A stretch of 39,455 bases of DNA from an uncultured Flavobacteriaceae bacterium (GTDB taxonomy: Bacteria; Bacteroidota; Bacteroidia; Flavobacteriales; Flavobacteriaceae): positions 1-39,455 of the forward strand of contig CALIIC010000111.1 in assembly GCA_938020445.1 (NCBI GenBank). The letters run 5' to 3'. Of this stretch, positions 26,015-34,310 are shown piece by piece. Both the position numbers and the translations under genes were made by a program. Numbering within the stretch: the stretch's first letter is position 1; each line of letters starts with the position of its first letter. Below the pieces are notes generated by a model. It did no database searches. It was not told where the DNA came from and was given only the letters and a program-made list of their open reading frames with translations.

Positions 26015-26645
26015 CTTTTACATTTTTTAGAATCAAACGTTTTGACTTTTCCAAATGTTCTTGAATAGCGTTTACAGCAGTTGAAACATCGCGCTTTTCA
26101 ATGGCCTCAATAATAACAGCATGCTCTTGCAAGGTCTCTTCAGGAGCGCGCACCAAACCGATGGAATCGATGCAGGTAAGCAGGTTTCCTTTTTGAAAAA
26201 GGTTGTATAAAAATCGATTGCCACAATTCTTGATAATCGTATCGTGAAATTTACTATCGGCCTTCTGATACGCCTTCTCATTAATTGGCCGCCCTTTCTT
26301 AAAAGGCGCCATGAGTTCCCCCAAAGAGCGAATGGCAGATTCAGAAGCACACTCGACAAACAGCCGAATAGCAGTACTTTCAAGGGCAATACGGCAGTCG
26401 TAAATTTCGACTATTTCTTCGTCGCTGAACTTTCGAACGACAACTCCACGACGGGGAATCGACTCTACCAAAGATTCGGCCTCCAACATCTGCAAGGCAT
26501 CGCGCAAAGGCGTTCTGCTAATACCAAGTTGTGCCGCCAATTGCTCCTGCACAATTTTCTGACCCGGCACCAGTTTTTTGGAAACAATCATTTGCTTCAC
26601 TCTTTTGTACGCCTGTTTTCCTAGTTCGTCGTTGCTAATTCGCAT
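26004..26645 (-). CDS. GntR/FadR-family transcriptional regulator (FCD domain)
   Basis: The 213-residue regulator has an N-terminal winged helix (about 8-72, with the recognition-helix region QLAAQLGISRTPLRDALQMLEAE). A C-terminal FCD domain follows, whose metal-ligand histidines are His134 (KFHDTII), His175 (EHAVII) and His197 (QEHLEK). FCD regulators usually sense a sugar acid or other carboxylate and repress their own operon. A 21-bp palindrome 16 nt upstream overlaps the promoter, consistent with autorepression. It is the first gene of the sugar operon, so the effector is probably the transported sugar or a product of it. Confidence 0.93.
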   Translation of the reverse strand: MRISNDELGKQAYKRVKQMIVSKKLVPGQKIVQEQLAAQLGISRTPLRDALQMLEAESLVESIPRRGVVVRKFSDEEIVEIYDCRIALESTAIRLFVECASESAIRSLGELMAPFKKGRPINEKAYQKADSKFHDTIIKNCGNRFLYNLFQKGNLLTCIDSIGLVRAPEETLQEHAVIIEAIEKRDVSTAVNAIQEHLEKSKRLILKNVKDGN

Positions 26646-26661
26646 TGATCGAAAATACTAA

Positions 26662-26682
26662 TTTTGTATACAGTATACAAAA
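26662..26682. promoter_or_regulatory. GntR/FCD operator palindrome
   Basis: TTTTGTATAC and GTATACAAAA form a perfect 10-bp inverted repeat around one central A. The TTGTATAC half-site is typical of FCD-type GntR operators. It sits between the regulator's ATG and its -7 element, and overlaps the latter by five bases. Confidence 0.8.
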
Positions 26683-26685
26683 ATA
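26678..26685 (-). promoter_or_regulatory. Promoter -7 element of the GntR sugar operon
   Basis: The minus strand reads TATTTTTG, an exact TAnnTTTG match, about 33 nt upstream of the GntR ATG and partly inside the palindrome. Repressor binding would therefore block transcription initiation. Confidence 0.6.
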
Positions 26686-26730
26686 TTTATAACAACACCA
26701 TTAAAATAAGGGCTTTCCTTGCACTTATAT

Positions 26731-27819
26731 TTACGAGATTCGAACCGATCGGCCCGTTTCGGCCGAAGAAATTATCGCCTCGATCAGTGCAATGTCTTGC
26801 ATCCCATTTTCACCGGGAGCTAGTACCGGGCCGTCCTGAAGAATGGCCAGGGCATCATCATCCATCTGCCGGGCTTGCTGATTTTCTATGTAGGTATTTA
26901 GAAGTACACCATCGCTTGCGCTTCCTTGCACGCCGGAATAGGCTTGAAAAGGAGATAACTCATACCAGCCTTGTTCACACGCTGCCCTGAGTATGTTTAT
27001 ATTTTCCCTTCCCGTTGTACGGCCATGTGCCTGAATACCTTCTGGAAACTGAAAGTCGAAAATGGTCGTTTCGGGTACTTCCTTATAGACCTCAGGCCTG
27101 GTATTTTCATAACTTGCCAGTACCGAAATGGGTTCCAACGCCGTCGTATAGCGCATTGCATTGATCGCATATACCCCCACGTCGTACAAAAGTCCGCCTC
27201 CCAGCTCCTTTTTCATTCGCCAAGTATCGGCCGGATTGCGAATATTAAAACCAATTTCCGCCTGTATTTTTTGAATCTGACCATAGGGTTTGGTCTTCGC
27301 CCAAGAGATGACTTTCTGCGTATTAGGCTCATGCTGCATTCGATAGCCAATAGCCAATTTCACTTTGTTCTTGGTGCAAGCATCGATAATTGATTGGCAT
27401 TCTTTCACCGTCTTGGCCATTGGTTTTTCACACCAAACATGCTTTCCTGTTTCAGCAGCTTTGATAGCATATTCTGCATGCAGACCAGTGGGAAGCACAA
27501 TGTACATAACATCAATATCGTCATTATTTGCTATCCCGTTCATTGTCTCATAGCTATAGACGTTCTTATCCGGAATACCGTGCCTTTTTTGCCATATCGG
27601 AATTTTTTCCGGACTGCCGGTCACAATCCCTCTAAGCTCGCAATGCTTTGTTAGTTGTAGTGCCGGAGCGAGCAAATTTTCGCTATAGTTCCCCAAACCG
27701 ACCAAGCAAACCCCTAACTTTTTGGCTGCGCGATTGCATGCAAAAACAGTATGCGGAAGAATCGCCGCACTTCCCAACAAGAGCCCTGCTTGCTTCAAAA
27801 ACGTTCTTCTCTGTGCCAT
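26731..27819 (-). CDS. Tat-exported Gfo/Idh/MocA oxidoreductase
   Basis: The 362-residue protein has a Tat-type signal (RRTFLKQAG followed by a hydrophobic stretch) ending at HTVFACNR. A cysteine there could also allow lipidation. A Rossmann domain follows (LGVCLVGLGNYSENLLAP) with the family motif CEKPMAKT, and then the beta-sheet substrate domain (ELGGGLLYDVGVYAIN). Such exported oxidoreductases act on sugars with tightly bound NAD(P). It lies directly upstream of the GntR sugar operon on the same strand, but with its own spacing and the GntR promoter between them. The substrate is unknown. Confidence 0.9.
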   Translation of the reverse strand: MAQRRTFLKQAGLLLGSAAILPHTVFACNRAAKKLGVCLVGLGNYSENLLAPALQLTKHCELRGIVTGSPEKIPIWQKRHGIPDKNVYSYETMNGIANNDDIDVMYIVLPTGLHAEYAIKAAETGKHVWCEKPMAKTVKECQSIIDACTKNKVKLAIGYRMQHEPNTQKVISWAKTKPYGQIQKIQAEIGFNIRNPADTWRMKKELGGGLLYDVGVYAINAMRYTTALEPISVLASYENTRPEVYKEVPETTIFDFQFPEGIQAHGRTTGRENINILRAACEQGWYELSPFQAYSGVQGSASDGVLLNTYIENQQARQMDDDALAILQDGPVLAPGENGMQDIALIEAIISSAETGRSVRIS

Positions 27820-27976
27820 TGAATCTCTTTAAAGTCCCCTAGAATGAACCATTAAATTACTAATATTCATCAATCTGAACCGCAACTTTATGAGTTCATT
27901 AGGATACAATTGTTTTTCACAAGAATACACTGTAGATTTATAGACTTGTATTCTAAACCCTATATAACAAAAGACT

Positions 27977-28951
27977 ATGTCAGACAAGCCGTCCTTTATC
28001 AGCGAGCTTTCCCTCCCTGCAATTGCCGCCCCTATGTTTCTAATCTCTGGACCCAAATTGGTTATTGAGTGTTGTAAAAATGGTATCGTAGGCACCTTCC
28101 CCGCTTTGAACCAACGCACCAGCGAAGGCTTTGAGGAATGGTTGATAGAAATTAAGTCCGAATTGCAAAAATTCGAGGAAGAAACTGGAAAAAAAGCCGC
28201 GCCTTTTGGTGTTAACCTCATCGTTCACCCAACCAATCCCAGACTGGAGGCCGATATTAAACTTTGTATCAAACATCAAGTACCTATCATCATTACCTCT
28301 TTGGGAGCTGTCTCAATGGTAGTAGACGCGATTCATAGCTATGGAGGATTGGTATTTCATGATATCATCAAAAAACGACATGCTGAAAAAGCGTCCGAAG
28401 CGGGTGTAGACGGTCTTATTTTGGTCGCTGCGGGTGCAGGCGGACATGCAGGAACCATTAATCCCATGACCTTGGTGGCCGAAATCAAGAAGTTTTTCCA
28501 TAAAACCATTATTCTTTCTGGCTGCATTAGTACAGGAAGAGATATTGCCTCGGCCATGCAAATGGGTGCGGACTTGGCCTATATGGGCACTCGATTTATA
28601 AATACTGCCGAGAGCAGAGCCCCGGAGGAATACCAAGAGATGATCAATGATGCCGGCGCTAGTGATGTTACCTATACCGCATCCATCTCAGGAGTACATG
28701 CCAATTTTTTATCGAAAAGTCTCAAAGCAGCCGGACTCACCGAAGAAGATTTGAAAAAAGATACCAAAATAGATTTCGGCAAAGAGCTTGACACCGAGGC
28801 CAAGGCATGGAAAACCATTTGGTCGGCCGGGCAAGGGTCTGCATTGATCGACAACAGCCTTCCTGTAACCGATTTGGTAAGTCAGCTCAAAACAGAGTTC
28901 AAAGCAGCTATTGAGGCGCAAATTCAACTATTGGAAACCTATCCCAAATAG
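27977..28951 (+). CDS. Nitronate monooxygenase-like flavin oxidoreductase
   Basis: The 324-residue FMN-dependent TIM-barrel protein belongs to the NPD/nitronate monooxygenase family. The FMN-phosphate and active-site loop GAGGHAGTINP and the late MQMGADLAYMGTRFI motif are both visible. It probably oxidises alkyl nitronates or a related toxic nucleophile, but many family members have unknown substrates. It is divergent from the Gfo/Idh/MocA gene, and the 157-nt gap contains no exact TAnnTTTG element. An 8-bp inverted repeat lies at 27922-27954. Confidence 0.88.
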   Translation: MSDKPSFISELSLPAIAAPMFLISGPKLVIECCKNGIVGTFPALNQRTSEGFEEWLIEIKSELQKFEEETGKKAAPFGVNLIVHPTNPRLEADIKLCIKHQVPIIITSLGAVSMVVDAIHSYGGLVFHDIIKKRHAEKASEAGVDGLILVAAGAGGHAGTINPMTLVAEIKKFFHKTIILSGCISTGRDIASAMQMGADLAYMGTRFINTAESRAPEEYQEMINDAGASDVTYTASISGVHANFLSKSLKAAGLTEEDLKKDTKIDFGKELDTEAKAWKTIWSAGQGSALIDNSLPVTDLVSQLKTEFKAAIEAQIQLLETYPK

Positions 28952-29020
28952 CCACTTCTTTATAAAGCCAATTTGCTTTTGGCGGTAGAAAAATTTTAGT
29001 AAACAAGACATTAGCGAACC

Positions 29021-30037
29021 ATGTACATCAAAAGAAACATCGGGTGGGGACTTGTTCTCAGGTATGCCTGGAAGAATCTATGCTTTTTCACACTCTATGC
29101 AGGAGCCATATTTTTTTTGTATTACTATTTGGGTTGGAACTTTATTGACATTCCTTTTCAACCGCTAAGCGTCATTGGTATTGCGGTCTCCTTTTATATA
29201 GGCTTTAAAAACAGCCAGAGTTATGATCGTTTTTGGGAAGGGCGTAAAATTTGGGGCGGTATTGTCAACTATAGTCGTACCTGGGCTATTCAAGTATTGA
29301 GTTTCGTACAATCGGACGATTCTGAATTCGACAAAAAAATGCATACCCAAATGATTCATCGTCAAATTGCATGGATCAATGCTTTAAGAGTACAATTGCG
29401 ACAACCAAAATCATGGGCAATCAAGGAAAATAGAATGGTCGAAAAGGTATTTGACAGGCATGATGAACGTAATATCTCTTGCAATGAAGCCTATAATTAC
29501 GTTAGCATGCGAGAATTTGCTGATCTTAAAAAACGGGTGAATCCGGCAACGCATTTAGTGAAAAACCAAGCCAAGGACATTCGAACACTCAAGGAAAAAG
29601 GGATACTTGATGGTTTCCAAGAGGATCAGTTGCAGTCGGTGTTAGAAGAATTTTATAACCTGCAGGGCAAGTGCGAACGAATAAAAAACACTCCTTTCCC
29701 TAGGCAATATGGGTTCTTTTCCAAAGTATTTACTTGGATTTTCGTTTTGTTGCTTCCTTTTGGACTGCTCGATGTTTTTGAAGATGATGCCATGTCAAAT
29801 CCTCAAGGAGTGTTGGAATGGTATGTGTTCCTGATGATTCCTTTTTCAGTATTGATTTCATGGATTTTCACTACCATGGAAGTCGTTGGAGACAATAGTG
29901 AAGACCCGTTTGAAGGGCGCATTAATGATGTGCCAATGACGGCACTTTGCCGCACCATTGAGATCGACTTGCGTGATATGCTTGATGAGGAAGACCTTCC
30001 ACCTCCGGTAGGCCCAAAAGACAATATTCTGTACTAA
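29021..30037 (+). CDS. Bestrophin-family ion channel
   Basis: The 338-residue protein has four hydrophobic helices, two near residues 15-60 and two around 235-285, as in bestrophin channels. The signature region GFKNSQSYDRFWEGRKIWGGIVNYSRTW (about 61-88) is clear. Bacterial homologues form pentameric channels, some cation- and some anion-selective; selectivity here is not predictable. The stop codon overlaps the next start as TAATG, so the following hydrolase is probably coupled. Confidence 0.9.
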   Translation: MYIKRNIGWGLVLRYAWKNLCFFTLYAGAIFFLYYYLGWNFIDIPFQPLSVIGIAVSFYIGFKNSQSYDRFWEGRKIWGGIVNYSRTWAIQVLSFVQSDDSEFDKKMHTQMIHRQIAWINALRVQLRQPKSWAIKENRMVEKVFDRHDERNISCNEAYNYVSMREFADLKKRVNPATHLVKNQAKDIRTLKEKGILDGFQEDQLQSVLEEFYNLQGKCERIKNTPFPRQYGFFSKVFTWIFVLLLPFGLLDVFEDDAMSNPQGVLEWYVFLMIPFSVLISWIFTTMEVVGDNSEDPFEGRINDVPMTALCRTIEIDLRDMLDEEDLPPPVGPKDNILY

Positions 30038-30999
30038 TGCCAGTAGTATCTTCCACGTATCGCCCGCCACTTCCATTCAGAAACGGGCATTTTTCAACTA
30101 TTTATTCCGGGCTCTTTCGCAGTATTGAAGGAGTACGGCAAAAAAGGGAACGTCTAGAATTGGATGATGGTGATTTCTTAGATCTTGATTGGAGCATTGC
30201 TTCCGAAGAGGCCACAAAAGTGGTGATCTTGCTACACGGGTTAGAGGGCAATGCACAACGCGCCTATATTGTGGGAAGTGTAAAGGTTTTTAATGAAGCG
30301 GGTGTGAATGCCTGTGCCGTAAATCTGCGTTCCTGCAGCGGTGAGACCAACCGACTGTACCGCTCGTACCATTCCGGAGCAACCGAAGACCTGGACGCTG
30401 TCATTCAACATATACTTTCAACTACAAACTATTCGGAAATCATTCTTAAGGGTTTTAGCCTTGGGGGTAACTTGACCTTGAAATACCTGGGTGAAGCAAG
30501 GGAGATTCCAAAACAAATCAAAGCTGCCATTGCCGTTTCGGTTCCTTGTAGTTTGCACAGTTCATTGAAACAGTTGTTACTACCGAAAAACATGCTTTAC
30601 GCTATGCGGTTTAAAAAGAATTTGGTCGCAAAACTAAAGGCGAAACAGCAGTTGTTCCCGGATAAAATCTTGGATGCAGATATACAAGCGGTTGTTACCC
30701 TTAAAGATTTTGATGATGTATATACCAGCAAGGCGCATGGGTTCAAAGACGCCTTGGATTATTATACCCAATGCAGTTGTTTGCAATTTTTGCCTGGCAT
30801 AAAAATCCCTGCTTTGCTGATCAATGCCCGCAACGATTCTTTTCTGGGACCCGAATGTTATCCTGAAAGGGAAGCGGAAAAGAATAGTAACCTCTACCTT
30901 GAAATGCCGAATTATGGTGGTCATGTGGGGTTCTTTGACCGTGAGAATATTTACTACACCGAAAAAAGAGCGATAAAGTTCTTGAACGAAGTAGGTTAA
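30037..30999 (+). CDS. YheT-family alpha/beta hydrolase
   Basis: The 320-residue protein starts with the YheT-type N-terminus (STYRPPLPFRNGHFSTIYSGLFR). The nucleophile elbow is G-F-S-L-G-G (Ser141), and the other triad residues are probably Asp267 (NARNDSFLG) and His296 (YGGHVGFF). The oxyanion loop HGLEGN is also present. YheT proteins are carboxylesterases with poorly known substrates. Translation starts inside the bestrophin stop (TAATG), suggesting a shared membrane- or lipid-related role, which is inferred. Confidence 0.93.
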   Translation: MPVVSSTYRPPLPFRNGHFSTIYSGLFRSIEGVRQKRERLELDDGDFLDLDWSIASEEATKVVILLHGLEGNAQRAYIVGSVKVFNEAGVNACAVNLRSCSGETNRLYRSYHSGATEDLDAVIQHILSTTNYSEIILKGFSLGGNLTLKYLGEAREIPKQIKAAIAVSVPCSLHSSLKQLLLPKNMLYAMRFKKNLVAKLKAKQQLFPDKILDADIQAVVTLKDFDDVYTSKAHGFKDALDYYTQCSCLQFLPGIKIPALLINARNDSFLGPECYPEREAEKNSNLYLEMPNYGGHVGFFDRENIYYTEKRAIKFLNEVG

Positions 31000-31073
31000 T
31001 TTCCCTTATTCCTTATATTAGTAGCTCCAAACAACACTCTGTTGAACAGGTTTCAACATTTAAATCAGCAAGC

Positions 31074-31556
31074 ATGAAAAAAGTATTGACCTTATTGGCC
31101 ATTGGCGGATTAATCGTCAGTTGTGGTGACAAAAAAGAAGAAAAAAAGGATGGTTTTGAAATGAATCGTACCAAGACCGAAGCCAAAACGGCCGACGCGG
31201 CAGATGAAGGTGTCCCCGTTGATTTGGAGAATGATGGTGTGGGTCCTTATAAAGACGTTTCTTTTGATGACGCGGTAGATGCAGACCTCGCTGCTGCAGG
31301 AGAGGCCAAATACAGTGCTATATGTGTTGCCTGCCATGCTGCGGAAAAACGTTTGATCGGCCCCGCCTTAAAAGGAGTATACGAACGCAGGAGTCCGGCC
31401 TGGGTCATGAATATGATCATCAACCCAGATGAAATGTTGAAAAAAGACCCAATTGCCAAGGCACTTTTAAAAGAATACAACAATGCGATCATGCTGAATC
31501 AAAATTTGACCGAGGATGAGACCCGTGCGGTGGCGGAGTATTTAAGAACGCTTTAG
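31074..31556 (+). CDS. Lipoprotein cytochrome c, single heme
   Basis: The 160-residue protein has a lipobox signal peptide (IVSC, Cys17), then a charged linker of about 45 residues (KKEEKKDGFEMNRTKTEAKT...). A class I cytochrome c domain follows, with C84-V-A-C-H88 as the heme site and a downstream methionine in the region INPDEMLKKDP as likely sixth ligand. The final helix (ETRAVAEYLRTL) is canonical. It probably acts as a membrane-tethered electron carrier in the periplasm. A strong terminator follows at once, and no oxidase or reductase gene is adjacent. Confidence 0.93.
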   Translation: MKKVLTLLAIGGLIVSCGDKKEEKKDGFEMNRTKTEAKTADAADEGVPVDLENDGVGPYKDVSFDDAVDADLAAAGEAKYSAICVACHAAEKRLIGPALKGVYERRSPAWVMNMIINPDEMLKKDPIAKALLKEYNNAIMLNQNLTEDETRAVAEYLRTL

Positions 31557-31576
31557 ACCAGATACCAAAATCAATG

Positions 31577-31617
31577 AAAGTGTCGTTATCCTAAGGTAGG
31601 GTAACGACACTTTTTTT
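31577..31617 (+). terminator. Terminator of the cytochrome c gene
   Basis: A perfect 12-bp stem (AAAGTGTCGTTA 31577-31588, TAACGACACTTT 31602-31613) is followed by TTTT, with seven T in all (31611-31617). Confidence 0.9.
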
Positions 31618-31650
31618 GTTATCCCTTTTATATAACACTTAAAATACCAA

Positions 31651-32385
31651 ATGAAAGGCAATTGCAGGCTCCTAAAGCCCTCTAGCGGTGCTATCCAGAA
31701 CAGAAGACCTGTCGCCGCTTACTACTTGGGATGTTTCCTTCTTTTTTTTACCGTTTTCAGCTTGCAATCGCAAAAGGAAGTTGCCTTTGATTACGTTGTC
31801 ACCTATCGGAATACAAATTATGTTGATTCTACGAGTACGTTAGAGCACTTTCTTACCAATTCTAAAGACAACAGCTATTACGCCATACTAACCGAATCGG
31901 ACACGACCCACTCAGAACTGGAGTTCTTTCAGCACGATGGTCGCTATTTCAAAGTATATTTTGAAACGGCCAACTTTCAAGATGCGAGTGCCCTGACCAT
32001 TGCGTGTTCGTCTTTGCGTAAAAACAATAATGTGAACAAACGTCAAGTAAGAAACTATCAGTTTGTACTTCTAGCGAAAAAGCGGAATGTAAATAAGCCC
32101 GAACTTCATTACCGTCTTGTATCTACTAGAAAACCCAAAGAACAACTACGTAAAAAAATAGGGTATATCGACTATGTAATCCAAGATGCGACCGAATTTC
32201 ATCTTCCTATTCTACTGCATCCTACGGCATACGAAGAATGGAAAAGTAACAGCGCTATTCCCGCGGGTATTTTTAAAGAACGTACCTTCTTCAACCATGC
32301 AGGAGCCATAGAAGAAAAACGCACCCTCATCGGGTATTCTGAAACTGTAAAAAGCATCCTTTTCCCCCCTAATTGTAGTGATTAA
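31651..32385 (+). CDS. Exported protein of unknown function
   Basis: The 244-residue protein has an N-terminal hydrophobic stretch after a basic start (VAAYYLGCFLLFFTVFSLQSQ), probably a signal peptide with cleavage near SLQSQ. The remainder is beta-rich with many charged turns and no recognised catalytic motif. It contains the segments VAFDYVVTYRNTNYVDS and TRKPKEQLRKKIGYIDYVIQD. I do not recognise a family. It follows the cytochrome c terminator, so it is likely independently transcribed. Confidence 0.7.
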   Translation: MKGNCRLLKPSSGAIQNRRPVAAYYLGCFLLFFTVFSLQSQKEVAFDYVVTYRNTNYVDSTSTLEHFLTNSKDNSYYAILTESDTTHSELEFFQHDGRYFKVYFETANFQDASALTIACSSLRKNNNVNKRQVRNYQFVLLAKKRNVNKPELHYRLVSTRKPKEQLRKKIGYIDYVIQDATEFHLPILLHPTAYEEWKSNSAIPAGIFKERTFFNHAGAIEEKRTLIGYSETVKSILFPPNCSD

Positions 32386-32459
32386 GAAAAAAGAAATACT
32401 TTCTGTCCTATTTGATCACTGGCAAACGTCTTAGGGTTGTATCCTTTAAATGAAAGAAG

Positions 32460-32597
32460 ATGAAAGACTCTACACTGCCCATAAACGAAGCCAAGAAAAA
32501 GCAATTCATAGGCAGCCGGAAACACCAGGAGATCTATCTTAAGAAATGGCTTGGCTGGGCAGGTGGTTATAGCAATTTAGAAAAGGAAAACAGTTGA
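32460..32597 (+). CDS. Possible 45-residue basic protein
   Basis: ATG to TGA encodes 45 residues beginning MKDSTLPINEAKKKQFIGSR and ending YSNLEKENS, with many Lys residues and a Trp-containing centre (KKWLGWAGGY). The composition is protein-like. A competing 30-codon frame starts at 32450. I recognise no family, and no exact -7 element is seen. The gene would lie between the exported protein and convergent sulP, 6 nt from the latter's stop. Confidence 0.4.
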   Translation: MKDSTLPINEAKKKQFIGSRKHQEIYLKKWLGWAGGYSNLEKENS

Positions 32598-32603
32598 ACA
32601 TAG

Positions 32604-34232
32604 CTACAATCCCCATAGATTGAAAAGATTCTTTTCCTCCTCTTCCTCTTTCTTCACGGCCTTATCGGCAACTACCTTATAAGTAGGGTCCTCAAGGACA
32701 TTTACTTCGATAATATCCTCCGCAGTTTTAAGCAGTCGTATACAGTCTTTGCTTAAATGCTTCAAGTGTACCCGTTTACCAACTTTTAGATACCGTTCTG
32801 TTAATTTATTCAACGCTTCAATACCCGACATATCGGCCACCCTACTTTCCTGAAAATCAATGATAACTTCCTCAGGGTCGTTCTGCACATCGAACTTTTC
32901 GGCAAATGCGGTGGTCGATCCAAAAAATAAAGGGCCGTATATTTCGTAATGCTTGGCGCCGTTATCGTCTATATATTTTCTAGCTCGAATCCGTTTTGCA
33001 TTCTCCCAAGAGTAGGCCAAGGCCGAAATAATAACCCCCAGCAGCACAGCGACCGCCAAATTGTGGGTAATCGCGGTAATCAACGTAACCAATACCATGA
33101 CAACGACATCAGAATTGGGCATTTTACGAAAGGTTTTAAAACTCGCCCACTCAAATGTTCCAATCGCTACCATAAACATCAAACCAACCAAGGCCGCCAT
33201 GGGCAAACGTTCTATTAAACTAGAACCGAACATAATAAACACAAGCAGCATTACAGCGGCTGTAATGCCCGACAACCTAGCTCTGGCTCCCGAAGAAGTA
33301 TTGATCAAACTCTGTCCGATCATGGCACAGCCACCCATGCCCGATAAAAACCCAGATAGAATGTTCGCGGTTCCCTGTGCAACACATTCTTTGTTACCGC
33401 TCCCGCGGGTTTCGGTTATCTCGTCAATAATGTTCAGGGTCAATAAGCTTTCAATTAAGCCAACCCCCGCCACAATAGCAGCATAGGGAAATATAATGCT
33501 AACGGTCTCTAGGGTCATTGGAATCTGTGGAATGGATATGGGTGGAAAACCACCTTTAATCGTTTCTCCCGCAGCCATGGTATCGGCTACGGTAAGGGTA
33601 TCGACCCCAAACCCGATGACAATGGCAGAAACCACCACGATGGCTACCAAAGAAGATGGTACCGCCTTGGTCAATTTAGGAAGCCCCCAAATAATGACCA
33701 TTGTTAAAAGTGTTAAGCCAAGCATCATGAAGAGTGATGTACCACTCAATAAGGTATCTGTTCCTTTCTCATAGAAATTTGGAAATTGTGCCATAAAAAT
33801 GATAATGGCGAGACCATTTACGAAACCGAACATTACGGGATGTGGCACCAAACGAATAAATTTTCCCAGTCGCAGTAGCCCTGCCAAGATTTGCAAAACA
33901 CCTGCAATTACAACGGTTGCGAATACGTAATTTAGAATGGTCTCTGGCTCAATACCTGGGAAATTGCGTTTTAGCTCAAGAATCAAACCTACAAAAATAA
34001 CTGCTACAGCTCCTGTGGCACCAGAAATCATTCCAGGTCTACCTCCCAAAATGGCAGTGACCAAACACAAAATAAAGGCAGCATATAATCCTGTTAGAGG
34101 AGAAAATCCCGGAATCAAAGCAAAGGCGATCGCCTCGGGCACCAAAGCCAATGCCACCGTAAGTCCAGAAAGAATCTCCGTCTTGTAATCTACTTTCTGT
34201 TTAAAATCGAATAAATTCAGGTATTTTTTCAT
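32604..34232 (-). CDS. SulP-family anion transporter with STAS domain
   Basis: The 542-residue protein has the SulP/SLC26 transmembrane core (about 15-400), starting with the signature ALALVPEAIAFALIPGFSPLTGLYAAF. A cytoplasmic STAS domain follows at about 425-515 (EEVIIDFQESRVADMSGIEALNKL). Substrates in bacteria are mostly bicarbonate, sulfate or dicarboxylates, and the sequence alone does not decide. The C-terminus ends in an acidic run of glutamates. A TAnnTTTG element lies 18 nt upstream. Confidence 0.95.
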   Translation of the reverse strand: MKKYLNLFDFKQKVDYKTEILSGLTVALALVPEAIAFALIPGFSPLTGLYAAFILCLVTAILGGRPGMISGATGAVAVIFVGLILELKRNFPGIEPETILNYVFATVVIAGVLQILAGLLRLGKFIRLVPHPVMFGFVNGLAIIIFMAQFPNFYEKGTDTLLSGTSLFMMLGLTLLTMVIIWGLPKLTKAVPSSLVAIVVVSAIVIGFGVDTLTVADTMAAGETIKGGFPPISIPQIPMTLETVSIIFPYAAIVAGVGLIESLLTLNIIDEITETRGSGNKECVAQGTANILSGFLSGMGGCAMIGQSLINTSSGARARLSGITAAVMLLVFIMFGSSLIERLPMAALVGLMFMVAIGTFEWASFKTFRKMPNSDVVVMVLVTLITAITHNLAVAVLLGVIISALAYSWENAKRIRARKYIDDNGAKHYEIYGPLFFGSTTAFAEKFDVQNDPEEVIIDFQESRVADMSGIEALNKLTERYLKVGKRVHLKHLSKDCIRLLKTAEDIIEVNVLEDPTYKVVADKAVKKEEEEEKNLFNLWGL

Positions 34233-34249
34233 GCCTTATTTTAAGGCCG

Positions 34250-34257
34250 CAAAAATA
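34250..34257 (-). promoter_or_regulatory. Promoter -7 element of the SulP gene
   Basis: The minus strand reads TATTTTTG, an exact TAnnTTTG match, 18 nt upstream of the SulP ATG. The leader would be about 10-12 nt. Confidence 0.5.
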
Positions 34258-34310
34258 ACACTATTTATCTGTACAGCCTCGAATATCATGATTATTAAGG
34301 ATTTGGCGAT

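Noticed and set aside
26659-26666. Plus-strand TAATTTTG promoter element
   Set aside because: It is an exact consensus match but arises within and beside the palindromic operator, and no plus-strand gene follows.
27922-27954. Second GntR/FCD operator
   Set aside because: The half-sites face outward, opposite to the TTGTATAC-n-GTATACAA arrangement at 26662-26682.
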